Under the pieces are notes generated by a model. The model was not told the origin of the DNA and searched no databases. It saw only the letters and a program-made list of their open reading frames with translations. Made by a program: the position numbers and the translations under genes. From Chloroflexota bacterium (GTDB lineage Bacteria > Chloroflexota > Anaerolineae > Aggregatilineales > Phototrophicaceae), in assembly GCA_011523545.1 (NCBI GenBank), contig WTGN01000052.1, forward strand, positions 1 through 64,000: a DNA stretch of 64,000 bases. Reading direction: 5' to 3'. This document shows, one piece after another, positions 41,443-50,897 of the stretch (position 1 is its first letter; each line of letters opens with the position of its first letter).

Positions 41443-42792
41443 ATGGTCATGATCGCAAACAATCACGCCACCTTAGTTCAACAAGACGAGCGGCAGCTGC
41501 ATCCGATGTACCATCCGTCACGGACGGAGAAGGCCGTCATGGTCGAGAAGGGCGATGGCGTCTGGCTGTACACAACTGACGGCCGCAAGATCCTCGATTC
41601 GATGGCGAGCTTGTGGAACGTGAATATCGGCTACGGCAACCGCGAGTTGGCGCAGGTCGCCTATGAGCAGATGCTGGATATCGCCTATAGTTCGGGCTTC
41701 GCCGGCATGACCAATCCGCCGTCGGCGCAGCTGGCCGACAAGCTGGCCGGTTTCTTTCGCCCGAATATGAACTTCACCAACTTCACTTCGGGCGGCAGCG
41801 AATCCAGCGATACGTCCTTCAAGACGGCGCGCTTCTATTGGTATCAGCTGGGCAAGGTGCAGAAGACCAAGATCATTTCGCGCTTGGTCGGTTATCACGG
41901 CATGACGCTGGCGGCGACCAGCGCGACGGGCATGAGCAAGTTTCACACCATGTTTGGCGGCGTCTTGGATGGCTTCGCGCATGTGGCGAATCCAAACCCA
42001 TATCGCTATGAGGGCGAGCTGCGGGTTGGCGAAAGCGTGGCGCAGGCGGCGGCGCGCGAATTGGAAGAGACGATATTGCGCGAGGGACCGGAGACGGTGG
42101 CCGCCTTCATCAGCGAGCCGATTCAAGGCGCGGGCGGCGTCATGATCGCCGATGAGGGCTACTTCGACCTGGTTCAGGCGATCTGCAAGAAGTATGAAGT
42201 CCTGTTCATCGCCGATGAGGTGATCTGCGGCTTCGGGCGCACGGGCAACTGGTTCGGCTGCGACGCCTTCGGCATCAACCCCGATATCATGCAATTCGCC
42301 AAGGGCGTGACCAGCGGCTATATGCCCTTGGGCGGCATTCAAGTGACGGACGAAATCCGCGATGTGATCAATGGCGCGCCGGAAGATCAGAGCTGGATGC
42401 ACGGCTATACCTATTCCGGGCACGCGACGGCTTGCGCGGTAGCGATCGCCAATATCGACATCATCGAGCGCAATGGCTTGCTGGAGAACAGCCGTGTTAT
42501 GGGCGCGCGGCTGCTGGATGGCGTCAAGGCGCTGGTTGATGAATTCCCCAATATCGACAACGCGCGCGGCTTGGGCTTGATGGCGGGCTTTGATGTGGTG
42601 AAGAGCAAAGAGAGCCGTGAGGGCGATGCGGCAACGGCGGAGAAGATCAGCGCCGCCGCCCTGGAGATGGGCTTGCGGGCGCGGCCGATAGCGCAGGCGA
42701 TCGCCTTTGCGCCGCCGCTGTGCATCACGGCCGACGAGGTGGATTTCATCGTTAATACGATGGGCGACGCGATCACGCGGGCGAGTGGCTGA
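41443..42792 (+). CDS. class III (omega) aminotransferase
   Basis: PLP-dependent class III aminotransferase, 449 residues. It has the cofactor-binding SGGSESSDTSFKTARFY segment, EPIQGAGG, the aspartate in FIADEVICGFGRTG, and the PLP lysine in MQFAKGVTSGYMPLGG. Likely donors are omega-amino compounds such as beta-alanine, putrescine or taurine, or S-adenosylmethionine in BioA-like members. The ATG at 41443 is followed by another at 41449. It is a single gene upstream of a sugar ABC operon but separated by a promoter-containing gap. Confidence 0.9.
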   Translation: MVMIANNHATLVQQDERQLHPMYHPSRTEKAVMVEKGDGVWLYTTDGRKILDSMASLWNVNIGYGNRELAQVAYEQMLDIAYSSGFAGMTNPPSAQLADKLAGFFRPNMNFTNFTSGGSESSDTSFKTARFYWYQLGKVQKTKIISRLVGYHGMTLAATSATGMSKFHTMFGGVLDGFAHVANPNPYRYEGELRVGESVAQAAARELEETILREGPETVAAFISEPIQGAGGVMIADEGYFDLVQAICKKYEVLFIADEVICGFGRTGNWFGCDAFGINPDIMQFAKGVTSGYMPLGGIQVTDEIRDVINGAPEDQSWMHGYTYSGHATACAVAIANIDIIERNGLLENSRVMGARLLDGVKALVDEFPNIDNARGLGLMAGFDVVKSKESREGDAATAEKISAAALEMGLRARPIAQAIAFAPPLCITADEVDFIVNTMGDAITRASG

Positions 42793-42877
42793 GCCGCTTG
42801 ACATTCACATCGACTGTATGACAATCGCAAACGCAATATGACGATTTCGTCCATGGTCTACGCATTCTGAAATTCTC

Positions 42878-42886
42878 TGATATAAT
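42878..42886 (+). promoter_or_regulatory. extended -10 of the second sugar ABC operon
   Basis: TGATATAAT, a perfect extended -10, about 112 nt upstream of the ATG at 42999. The remaining leader shows no further motif that I can name. Confidence 0.5.
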
Positions 42887-42998
42887 CCGTTCGCCAAGGG
42901 CGCAACGCTGTCATTTGCTGTCTCCATGGCAAGGACAACGGTGCAAATGCCCGGCGGCAGCTTCATCAACCGACCGACTTTGTCTAAGGAGACAAACC

Positions 42999-44435
42999 AT
43001 GAAGAAAGCTTTTACCATTGTATTGCTGCTCGCCTTCGCGCTGATCGCGAACATGTCGCTGGTCACGGCCGACATGCACGACTGGTGGGCGGACGCAGCC
43101 GCGCCCTACGCCGGCGCGACCATCCGCGGCGTATCCGAGAGCACGCCGCCCTCGAATTATGTGGCTGATGTCCTGGCGGCGCAGTTCACCGAGTTGACCG
43201 GCATCAATGTCGAATTCGAGACGACCTCGTGGGACCAGATGTATTCCAAGGCGATCAACGACATGGAAGCCAACACCGGCATCTATGACTTCGTCTACAT
43301 TGAGCAGGACATCATTTACTCCTACCTGGCGCAGGATTATCTGGTCAACTTGACGCAGTACGCCGCCGACAACCCGGACCTGGCTTACGAAGGCTATGAC
43401 GAGAGCGCCTTCACCAGCTTCGCCGATTACTTCAAGAACGCTGATGGCGATCTCTTCGGCGTGCCGATGGAAGCCTTCGTGAAGGTTTACCTGTATCGCA
43501 AGGATCTCTTCGAGGATGCCGATATCATGGCCGCCTTCGAGGAAGAATATGGCTATCCGCTGGCGCCGGCCGAAAGCTTCGAGCAATATGCCGACAACGC
43601 CGCCTTCTTCACCGCCTATGGCGACAGCATGGATATGGACCTCTGGGGCACGACGGTACAAGGCTCGACCGGCCACCCGGCTTCGACATACGAATTCCTC
43701 GAATCGATTGGTCCCTCCTTCGGCTTGTACAATTGGGGCATCAACGTTGAGGCTGGCTCGGCACAGAGCGCCAATGGCGGCGCGCTGGATGGCGAGACCG
43801 CTGTTGAGGCGCTGTCCTTCTGGCTGAGCATGCTGCCTTTCGCCCCGCCCGAGGCGACCTCGAGCACATGGGACGAAGTGGCGTCCAGCTTTGCCGCCGG
43901 CCGCGCCGCGCAGGGTTGGGTCTATGGCGAGAACGCCGCCTGGATCGCCACCGATGAGAGCCGCTCGGCTGTCACCGGCAATGTTGGCGTACGCCTGCCG
44001 GTCACGGCGGAAGGCGTCATCGACGCGGCCATGATGGGCGATGGCTACATCGGCTATTACGATGGCGGCGCTTTTGGCGTGCCGCATTCGTCGCGCAACA
44101 AAGAAGCAACGCTGCTTTGGCTTCAGTTCATCGGCCAGGAATCGGTGCAGGCTGAATGGGCCGCCGCCGGCGCGCGCATCACCCACACCGCGACCTTCGA
44201 TGATCCCTTGATCGCCGAGCAGGATACCAAGGTCGATGGCTATTACACGCTGCTGGAGGAGCAGGGTCCGCTCTTTGCTGGCGCGCCGCCCTTCCCCTTC
44301 CACGCGCAGGTGCGTGAGGTGATCGATCCCTTCATTCAGCGCGCGATCCTGGGCGAGCTGACGCCGGCTGACGCCTTGTCGCAAGCGGCGATGGCCGTGG
44401 ATGAAGAACTCTCGCGTTTGGGCTACGGGATGTAG
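42999..44435 (+). CDS. ABC sugar-binding protein (family 1)
   Basis: Extracellular sugar-binding protein, 478 residues. A Sec signal peptide covers residues 1-23 ([16 protein letters not shown], ending VTADMHD). AAGGAG lies upstream of the ATG at 42999. The mature domain shows the [30 protein letters not shown] loop typical of sugar binders. The operon continues with two permeases and a small membrane protein. The second sugar system of the window, again without an ATPase gene. Substrate is unknown. Confidence 0.9.
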   Translation: MKKAFTIVLLLAFALIANMSLVTADMHDWWADAAAPYAGATIRGVSESTPPSNYVADVLAAQFTELTGINVEFETTSWDQMYSKAINDMEANTGIYDFVYIEQDIIYSYLAQDYLVNLTQYAADNPDLAYEGYDESAFTSFADYFKNADGDLFGVPMEAFVKVYLYRKDLFEDADIMAAFEEEYGYPLAPAESFEQYADNAAFFTAYGDSMDMDLWGTTVQGSTGHPASTYEFLESIGPSFGLYNWGINVEAGSAQSANGGALDGETAVEALSFWLSMLPFAPPEATSSTWDEVASSFAAGRAAQGWVYGENAAWIATDESRSAVTGNVGVRLPVTAEGVIDAAMMGDGYIGYYDGGAFGVPHSSRNKEATLLWLQFIGQESVQAEWAAAGARITHTATFDDPLIAEQDTKVDGYYTLLEEQGPLFAGAPPFPFHAQVREVIDPFIQRAILGELTPADALSQAAMAVDEELSRLGYGM

Positions 44436-44590
44436 CAGTTAGTTGCAGGCAACATTTATCCGCCTCAAAGTTTGAACTGAGCGGGTCAGCCACCGGCTGA
44501 CCCCTACAAGATTGGCTGGGTTGGTAAATGTAGGGGCGGCCCATTGGGTCGCCCGTTACACTATTGCAATCTAGCTGGAAACAAGCCTGT
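44436..44590. repeat. two family A palindromes between binding-protein and permease genes
   Basis: Copies at about 44481-44510 (GGGTCAGCCACCGGCTGACCCCTACA) and 44529-44560. The second, reversed, reads GGGCGACCCAATGG then GCCGCCCCTACA, another empty version of the repeat filled at 59642-59691. Confidence 0.75.
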
Positions 44591-45469
44591 ATGCGCAATC
44601 CCCGCACCGGCTGGCTTTTGCTCAGCCCTACGCTCATCATCTTAATCATTTTCGGCTTCATGCCGTTCTTATATGTGCTAGTTGTCGGCTTCTTCGACTG
44701 GAATGTTTTTGCCGCCGAAGATGGCATGCGTTTTAACGGCTTGGGCAATTATCGGCGTCTGGTCTTTGATGATTTATTCTTGCATTCCGTTGGCTTGACG
44801 ATTCGCTTCGCCGTCTTCGCTATCGTCAGCGAGGTGGTGCTTGGTTTTTTGCTGGCGCAAATGCTGACGCGCAAGTTCCCCGGCAAATCCCTCTTTCGCA
44901 TCATTCATACCTTTCCGCTCATGATAGCGCCGATCGCCGTGGGCGCCATCTGGCGTCTGTTGGTGATCCCGGGCTTCGGGCCGGTGCCCTTCGTTCTCGA
45001 CCGCTGGTTCGATTTCACCTATCAAATCGGCACCTATCCCGACCAGGCTTTGGCCACCTCGGTCATCATGGATGTGTGGCATTGGACGCCATTTGTCACC
45101 TTGACGATGCTGGCGGGCCTGTCCGCGATACCGCGTGAGCCGGTTGAGCAGGCGAAGGTGGACGGCGCCAATCGCTTGCAAGTTTTCTGGTATGTTACTT
45201 TGCCCTTCCTGCGGCCGGTGCTGCTGACGACCGTCTTCATTCGCATCATGGATGCCATCCGCACCGTCGACGAGGTTTGGATGCTGGCTGGCGGCGGGCC
45301 GGGCACGCGCTTCACCGGCATCTATATCTGGCGGGTGACTTCGCCCGGCGCGAGCGCGGACTGGGGCTATGGGTCGTCTATTTCGCTCATTACGCTCTAT
45401 CTGACAATTGTGCTTTGCTGGCTGCTGTTCATTGCCATATCAGGCCGGCGCAAGGGAGAGGTCGAATGA
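44591..45469 (+). CDS. sugar ABC permease, MalF-like
   Basis: MalF/UgpA-type permease, 292 residues. TM1 is TGWLLLSPTLIILIIFGFMPF; DVWHWTPFVTL and the coupling loop IPREPVEQAKVDGANRLQVFWYVTLPFLRP are clear. ATG at 44591 gives a family-like N-terminus. The last codons and stop (45446-45470) are imperfectly duplicated at about 45601-45624, just before the next permease. Confidence 0.9.
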   Translation: MRNPRTGWLLLSPTLIILIIFGFMPFLYVLVVGFFDWNVFAAEDGMRFNGLGNYRRLVFDDLFLHSVGLTIRFAVFAIVSEVVLGFLLAQMLTRKFPGKSLFRIIHTFPLMIAPIAVGAIWRLLVIPGFGPVPFVLDRWFDFTYQIGTYPDQALATSVIMDVWHWTPFVTLTMLAGLSAIPREPVEQAKVDGANRLQVFWYVTLPFLRPVLLTTVFIRIMDAIRTVDEVWMLAGGGPGTRFTGIYIWRVTSPGASADWGYGSSISLITLYLTIVLCWLLFIAISGRRKGEVE

Positions 45470-45623
45470 GGCGTCCTTTAACCCCATCCCCCGGTTCCTT
45501 CCCCAGCGAGCTAGGGAAGGGGAGCGCAATTAAGGTACTAGCGCGCATTGATCAGCCTCCCCCTAATTCATTGGGGGGACCGAGGGGGGTTAGAGCGGGG
45601 CGGCGCAAGGGAGAGGCGGAGTG
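45470..45623. repeat. two family B hairpins bounded by a duplicated gene end
   Basis: Family B units at 45479-45526 and 45556-45595 in opposite orientation. The block is flanked by CGGCGCAAGGGAGAGG, 16 nt perfect at 45446-45461 and 45601-45616, and by similar sequence beyond. The downstream copy supplies the ribosome site of the next gene. It resembles a block inserted with a duplicated junction. Confidence 0.75.
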
Positions 45624-46466
<843 letters not shown>

Positions 46467-46471
46467 GGGCG

Positions 46472-46720
46472 ATGTCCGATCGACAGGACGATGTAGGGGC
46501 GACTCGTGAGTCACCCGAGCGGGCCAAGCTCAAGAGCGCAAGCGAACGCCCGGGCTTCCTGCCCTTCCACACAAACGCCTTCGACCGCGTCTTCATCGGC
46601 GTCGTGATCCTGATTGGGATTCACCTCTTGTGGCTGCGTTTCATGGAGCCGGCGCTGCCAATTGAAGTGGCGACGGTGATATCACTGGTGGTCGGCTATG
46701 TCGTTGTGCGGCGGGGCTGA
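46472..46720 (+). CDS. small two-helix membrane protein, N-terminus encoded by a repeat
   Basis: 82-residue protein that I do not recognise. Two hydrophobic helices are visible (VFIGVVILIGIHLLWLRF and IEVATVISLVVGYVVV) after a polar N-terminus. It starts 5 nt after the permease gene with AAGGGCG as ribosome site, so it belongs to the transporter operon and may be an accessory subunit. Codons for about residues 8-15 (VGATRESP) lie inside a family A repeat at 46492-46516. The frame stays open through the repeat. It ends 5 nt from the convergent sulfatase gene. Confidence 0.6.
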   Translation: MSDRQDDVGATRESPERAKLKSASERPGFLPFHTNAFDRVFIGVVILIGIHLLWLRFMEPALPIEVATVISLVVGYVVVRRG

Positions 46721-46725
46721 ACGGC

Positions 46726-48486
46726 TCAAGCGCCCGACACGCGCGGCATCCAGAGCGGCTCCAAGCCCCAGCGGCTGAAGAGCAGAGCTTGCACCATCTC
46801 GGCGCGGCTTTCGCGATGAGTTGAATCATTCCACAGGTTGCGTGTACAGCCCGGGTCAGATTCTAGGTCAAACAGTTCGTAACGATTCTCATGCGGATCG
46901 AAGTTGATTTGCGTCCCGCGCCAGTTGCAGCTTTTCACATACATCGCCTCAGACTTGTTGGGCAAATGGGCGCTTGCATCCCCCCAATGCTTTGGGGGGA
47001 CCGAGGGGGGTAGCGGCTCCTCCTTCAGCATCTCGGCGCGCAGGAATGCTTCGGTCAAGCGGGCGCGCAAATGCGCATCCCGCCACAAGTTCTCCACTTC
47101 GCCGGGGTCCTTCAGCAAGTCATAGATTTCGCCGTAATCGCGATTGTAATAGAGCGTGATTTTGTAGCGTTCGTCAATGTAGGTCTTGAGGTGCAGAGTG
47201 GTCGGCTGGTGGCGGTTTTCGATGATGGCCTGCTCGCGGGCCTGTGATTCGTCGCCGTCAAAGACCTGCCGCTGGCTGATGCCCGTCATGCCGGCGGGGA
47301 TATCGAGCCCGCAATAATCGAGGAAGGTGGGGGCATAATCCACCAGCGATTGCAGGCTGTGGCTGAGGCGGCCGGCGGGGATGCGCCCGGGCAGGCGCGC
47401 AATCATCGGCACGCGGATGCCGTCTTCATAATGGAACGCGCCTTTGGCGATCAAGCCGTGCTGACCGAAGTAGTGTCCATGGTCGCTGGTGAAGACGACG
47501 AGCGTGTTCTCAGCCAAGCCGAGCACGTCCAGGTGGTCGATGATTTGCCCGATGTATTTGTCCATGCAGCTGATCATGCCGTAGTAACAGGCGATATCTT
47601 TCGCCAGCTCGTCGCGGTCATGCAAGTGAGAATGAAAGCCGTGGCAGCCGCTGCCGTTGGCTTCTTGCCAGGCGGAGAAATCGGGATCGGCCTGCTGCGT
47701 CAATTGCAGGTGCGGCGGGCTGTCAACGTGCTCGCCCGGCCTGGCGGCCGGCACGCTTACATCGGCTGGATCGACCATCGTATCCCAGGGCTCGGGCGCG
47801 AGGTATTTTGGATGCGGATCAAAGAAGCTGGCCCAAAGGAAAAACGGTTCGTCCGCATCGTGATATTGCGAGATTAGCGCGTTGCTGCGCTCGGCGATCC
47901 AGGCATTGTAATGATAGCGCTCGGGAATCAGCCATTTTCTGCGCTGTGATACGACATTGCCAGTCGGCTGCAAGTAATAGTCACGCCAGTTGCTTAGCCC
48001 CTTCTCTTCCATCCAGAGGGCGTAATGCTGGCCGACATGGGCTTCGTCAGTGTGGTTGCGCGCCAGCTCGATATGATCGAAGCCGTAGAACGGTCCGTCA
48101 AAGTCCGCCCAGAAATCGAGGTCTTGCAGCGTCGGGTAGGCTTCGAGCGATGGATACTCTTCGGTGGCGTACAGGGGTTGGAAGTGCGCTTTGCCGACCA
48201 GCGCGGTGCGATAACCAGCGGCCTGGAAACAGTCGCCGACGGTTGGCTCGCTCTCCGGCAGTTTTGTGCCAAGCGAGTAAGCGCCATGCTGCGACGGGTA
48301 CTTGCCGGTGATCATGCTGGCCCGCGTCGGCGTACAGGTCGGGTTGGGGCAATAGGCGCGCGTAAACGTTGTGCCTTGTGAGGCCAGCCTGTCCAGGGCG
48401 GGCGTCTGAATCTCGGGGTTGAATTGCCCGAGCGTGTTCCAATGCTGCTGGTCTGAGGTGATGAGCAGGATGTTGAGTTTGGACAT
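46726..48486 (-). CDS. type I sulfatase
   Basis: Alkaline-phosphatase-superfamily sulfatase, 586 residues. The active-site motif is CTPTRASMITGKYPSQHG (CxPxR), so the cysteine is expected to become formylglycine. LLITSDQQHWNTLG near the start holds the metal-binding aspartate pair region and VVFTSDHGHYFGQHG the second set. No signal peptide is seen. ATG at 48486 is used; the frame continues upstream but only opposite rarA. Residues about 491-502 (PLPPSVPPKHWGD) are encoded by a family B repeat at 46980-47012 lying in frame. The substrate, probably a sulfated sugar or choline-like ester, is unknown. Confidence 0.9.
   Translation of the reverse strand: MSKLNILLITSDQQHWNTLGQFNPEIQTPALDRLASQGTTFTRAYCPNPTCTPTRASMITGKYPSQHGAYSLGTKLPESEPTVGDCFQAAGYRTALVGKAHFQPLYATEEYPSLEAYPTLQDLDFWADFDGPFYGFDHIELARNHTDEAHVGQHYALWMEEKGLSNWRDYYLQPTGNVVSQRRKWLIPERYHYNAWIAERSNALISQYHDADEPFFLWASFFDPHPKYLAPEPWDTMVDPADVSVPAARPGEHVDSPPHLQLTQQADPDFSAWQEANGSGCHGFHSHLHDRDELAKDIACYYGMISCMDKYIGQIIDHLDVLGLAENTLVVFTSDHGHYFGQHGLIAKGAFHYEDGIRVPMIARLPGRIPAGRLSHSLQSLVDYAPTFLDYCGLDIPAGMTGISQRQVFDGDESQAREQAIIENRHQPTTLHLKTYIDERYKITLYYNRDYGEIYDLLKDPGEVENLWRDAHLRARLTEAFLRAEMLKEEPLPPSVPPKHWGDASAHLPNKSEAMYVKSCNWRGTQINFDPHENRYELFDLESDPGCTRNLWNDSTHRESRAEMVQALLFSRWGLEPLWMPRVSGA
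46980..47012. repeat. family B repeat inside the sulfatase gene
   Basis: CCCCCCAATGCTTTGGGGGG followed by ACCGAGGGGGG, the same form as the intergenic copies at 35582 and 45556. It lies in frame in the sulfatase coding strand and adds a Pro-rich segment without stop codons. Confidence 0.8.
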
Positions 48487-48523
48487 GGCGTCTGGCCTCG
48501 CAATTGTGATGGCTAAGCGCGTG

Positions 48524-49750
48524 TCATAGCTCGTTTCGAAAATAACGCTTGCCCTTGATCGCGTCTGGCAGCAGGCTCTCATTTGTGTAGGCGCGGTAGC
48601 CTTCGCCGTAGCCGAGCTCGCGCATAAACTGCGTAGGCGCGTTGCGGATATGCAGCGGGATCGACAGGTTGCCCAGTTCCTTGACATCATCGAGGGCGCG
48701 GAAATAGGCGTCGCCGGCATCGCGATTTTTGCTTGCGGTCGCCAGATAGGCGACGCCATGCGCCAGGTTAAATTGGCATTCGGGCAAGCCGATGGTCTCG
48801 ACGGCGCGGAAGACATCGTTGGCGACGGCCAGCGCGGCGGAATCCGCAAGGCCGATGTCTTCGCTGGCGAAGATGACCATGCGGCGGGCGATGAACTTGG
48901 GGTCTTCGCCACTGTCGATCATGCGGGCGCAATAGTAGAGCGCCGCGTCGACATCGCTCGCGCGCATGCTTTTGATGAAGGCGCTGATGGTATTGTAGTG
49001 CTCTTCGCCGGTTTTGTCGTAGCGCAGGTGTTTGGACTGCAAGGTGTCGCGCAGATGGCCGGCGGAGATGGATGAGGCGCGATAGAGGCGGGCGGTGTTC
49101 TCCAGCAAGTTGAGGGCGGCGCGGGCGTCGCCATTGGCGTAATTGGCGAGAAACTCGATGGCGTCCTCATCAATGTCAATCCCAAGAGCGGCGATTCCGC
49201 GAGCGATGATTTGCTTGATTTCGCTGATGGTCAGCGGGTTGAGCGTGAAGACCTGCATGCGCGAGAGCAGCGCCGAGATAACCTCGAAGCTGGGATTCTC
49301 GGTGGTGGCGCCGATGAGCGTGATGGTGCCGTCTTCGACGTAAGGCAGCAGGAAATCTTGCTGCGCTTTGTTGAAGCGGTGAATTTCATCGAGGAAGAGG
49401 ATGACGCCATCGGCCGGCGCTTCGGCTGCGGGCGCGCCGAAGAGATCGAGCTGGCTGCGCTTGGCCGCCGCCGTCCCGCGGACCGACTCGACTATCGCGC
49501 GCAGTTCCGCTTTGCCGGCTGAAACAGCAGACAGATTGTGGAAGGGCTTGTCGGTGACTTCAGCGATCATGCGGGCGAGGGTGGTTTTGCCGACGCCGGG
49601 CGGTCCCCAGAAGATCATGCTGGGCGCGGTCTGCTGTTGCAGGGCGCGGTTCAATGGCTTGCCCTCGCCGACGAGATGGGACTGCCCGATGAAGCCGCTC
49701 AGGTCGCGCGGGCGGATGCGTTCGGCGAGCGGTTGGGCGGGGGCGGGCAT
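48524..49750 (-). CDS. rarA: replication-associated recombination protein A (RarA/MgsA)
   Basis: AAA+ ATPase of the RarA/MgsA/WRNIP1 family, 408 residues, acting at stalled replication forks. Walker A is WGPPGVGKTT near residues 48-57, Walker B LFLDEIHRFNKAQQD near 117-131, sensor 1 ATTENPSFEV, and the C-terminal tetramerisation domain has SAFIKSMRASDVDAALYYCARMIDSGEDPKFIARR. It has its own extended -10 promoter. The insertion LDLFGAPAAEAPADG before Walker B is common in Gram-positive-like members. Confidence 0.95.
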   Translation of the reverse strand: MPAPAQPLAERIRPRDLSGFIGQSHLVGEGKPLNRALQQQTAPSMIFWGPPGVGKTTLARMIAEVTDKPFHNLSAVSAGKAELRAIVESVRGTAAAKRSQLDLFGAPAAEAPADGVILFLDEIHRFNKAQQDFLLPYVEDGTITLIGATTENPSFEVISALLSRMQVFTLNPLTISEIKQIIARGIAALGIDIDEDAIEFLANYANGDARAALNLLENTARLYRASSISAGHLRDTLQSKHLRYDKTGEEHYNTISAFIKSMRASDVDAALYYCARMIDSGEDPKFIARRMVIFASEDIGLADSAALAVANDVFRAVETIGLPECQFNLAHGVAYLATASKNRDAGDAYFRALDDVKELGNLSIPLHIRNAPTQFMRELGYGEGYRAYTNESLLPDAIKGKRYFRNEL

Positions 49751-49787
49751 GGGCTGGGCTTCCGGCTGGGTGACTGTGGATGTCGGT

Positions 49788-49796
49788 ATTATAGCA
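49788..49796 (-). promoter_or_regulatory. extended -10 of rarA
   Basis: TGCTATAAT on the minus strand, about 38 nt upstream of the ATG. The same nonamer stands before the DinB gene. Confidence 0.5.
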
Positions 49797-49906
49797 GGTG
49801 CTCATTTGCCGCAATGCAAAAATGGCGGGGGCGACTTACCAAGTCGCCCCAACACGCAGCATTGACACGGCGGGCGACCTGACAGTTCGCCCCGGCAACG
49901 CTCGAA
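49797..49906. repeat. two family A palindromes
   Basis: Copies at about 49824-49854 (GGGGGCGACTTACCAAGTCGCCCC) and 49870-49894 (GGGCGACCTGACAGTTCGCCCC) between the rarA promoter and the DinB gene end. Confidence 0.75.
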
Positions 49907-50386
49907 TCATATCCCCCGAATAATCTTCACGATTTGATGCAGGTGATCAAGGTCATGATAAGCGCTCAGGACCAGTTGGTCATTGAGCGTGAAGCCGCCG
50001 CCGGCCGGGCGCGCCCAGAGCTCTTCATCGTCTTCCGGCAGCGAAGCCATAAAGGCATGATAATCCGCGCTGGCGCCCAGCCACCTTTGCAGCAGGTCGG
50101 TCGCGCTCTGATCGGCGTAACCGGCGTCCTTGACCCGTTCGTCCACAGTCTTGCCGGAGCCTTGCGGCGGCTCCTCACCGGCAACGAGCGCCCGCGCCCG
50201 CGCCAGAAAGTAGCCATCGGTATCGGCAAGATGGCCGAGGACTTCGGAAATAGTCCAGCCATCGCCGCCATCGCGCTTATCAAAGATTGCGGGATCGTCA
50301 ATTGTCGAAACGATATGCTCGATGTTGAGCATATTCTTTTCTATCGCCAGGAGTTGCCAGCCGCGGTATCGGGCCATTTGGGACAT
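49907..50386 (-). CDS. DinB-family protein
   Basis: Four-helix DinB/DfsB-like protein, 159 residues, probably metal-binding and using a bacillithiol- or mycothiol-like thiol. The three expected histidines appear in EVLGHLADTDGYF, SADYHAF and YHDLDHLHQIVKII, and the WTISEVLGHL segment is characteristic. It stands alone with its own promoter. The reaction is unknown. Confidence 0.88.
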   Translation of the reverse strand: MSQMARYRGWQLLAIEKNMLNIEHIVSTIDDPAIFDKRDGGDGWTISEVLGHLADTDGYFLARARALVAGEEPPQGSGKTVDERVKDAGYADQSATDLLQRWLGASADYHAFMASLPEDDEELWARPAGGGFTLNDQLVLSAYHDLDHLHQIVKIIRGI

Positions 50387-50417
50387 CGTTCGCTCCTCAG
50401 TTTGATTTCAGGCGCGA

Positions 50418-50426
50418 ATTATAGCA
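50418..50426 (-). promoter_or_regulatory. extended -10 of the DinB gene
   Basis: TGCTATAAT on the minus strand, about 32 nt upstream of the ATG at 50386. Confidence 0.5.
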
Positions 50427-50444
50427 TAGGGATGGCTCGCGGCG

Positions 50445-50888
50445 TCAGTCCAGTTCTCCGCTGCGGGCGTCCTCCAGCAATTGCAAGGCTTTGCGGGCGA
50501 TGGCGACGGTGGGGTTGGCGCTGGTGCCCGGGGCGCGCTCCATCAAGACTTCGAGGAAATACTCATCAATGTTGAAGAGCGCGACCGAGCCATAAAGTCC
50601 GCGGCCGATGACGTGTGGCTTGGGGAACTCGTCGATTGTGTTCTCGTCTTCAATGCCCTCGCGGATGCCCTTCAGCCGCTCATAATGCGCCATGGCGTCT
50701 TCGGGGCTGTTAAAGTGGCCGAAGGTCATATTGAAGACGTTGGCGGCCTGGTCGCGATAGAAGACGCGGACGGCGTTTCCATTTTGCACATTGGGCGGTG
50801 TTTCCACGCCATCAAAGCGGGAGTAGTCGCGGCGCCATTGTGTATCGGTGAAGATCTCGCGCGGCAGATTGTCGAGGACGATCTGCAA
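50445..50888 (-). CDS. second domain of a split lipoprotein (TTG start or stop-codon readthrough)
   Basis: 147-residue frame in the same reading frame as the upstream lipoprotein and separated from it by TGA (50900-50898) plus three sense codons. Its sequence is a paralogue of the lipoprotein's own domain: GLYGSVALFNIDEYFLEVLM here, GLYGSFGLFQIDNYFIEVFI there. Read alone from TTG at 50888 it would lack a signal peptide. It may be produced by readthrough, be reinitiated, or be the decaying half of a two-domain lipoprotein. A sequencing error is another possibility. Confidence 0.6.
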   Translation of the reverse strand: MQIVLDNLPREIFTDTQWRRDYSRFDGVETPPNVQNGNAVRVFYRDQAANVFNMTFGHFNSPEDAMAHYERLKGIREGIEDENTIDEFPKPHVIGRGLYGSVALFNIDEYFLEVLMERAPGTSANPTVAIARKALQLLEDARSGELD

Positions 50889-50897
50889 GACGTCTCT

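Noticed and set aside
41518..42804. Long open frame (428 codons) antisense to the class III aminotransferase
   Set aside because: The sense strand carries all catalytic motifs; the antisense product is low-complexity.
42984..44384. Long open frame (466 codons) antisense to the sugar-binding protein
   Set aside because: It is the mirror of a high-GC gene with a signal peptide and family motifs; the antisense product has no recognisable domain and no ribosome site.
48487..48912. 142-codon upstream extension of the sulfatase frame
   Set aside because: It lies opposite the end of rarA, is low-complexity and precedes a proper family N-terminus at the ATG at 48486.
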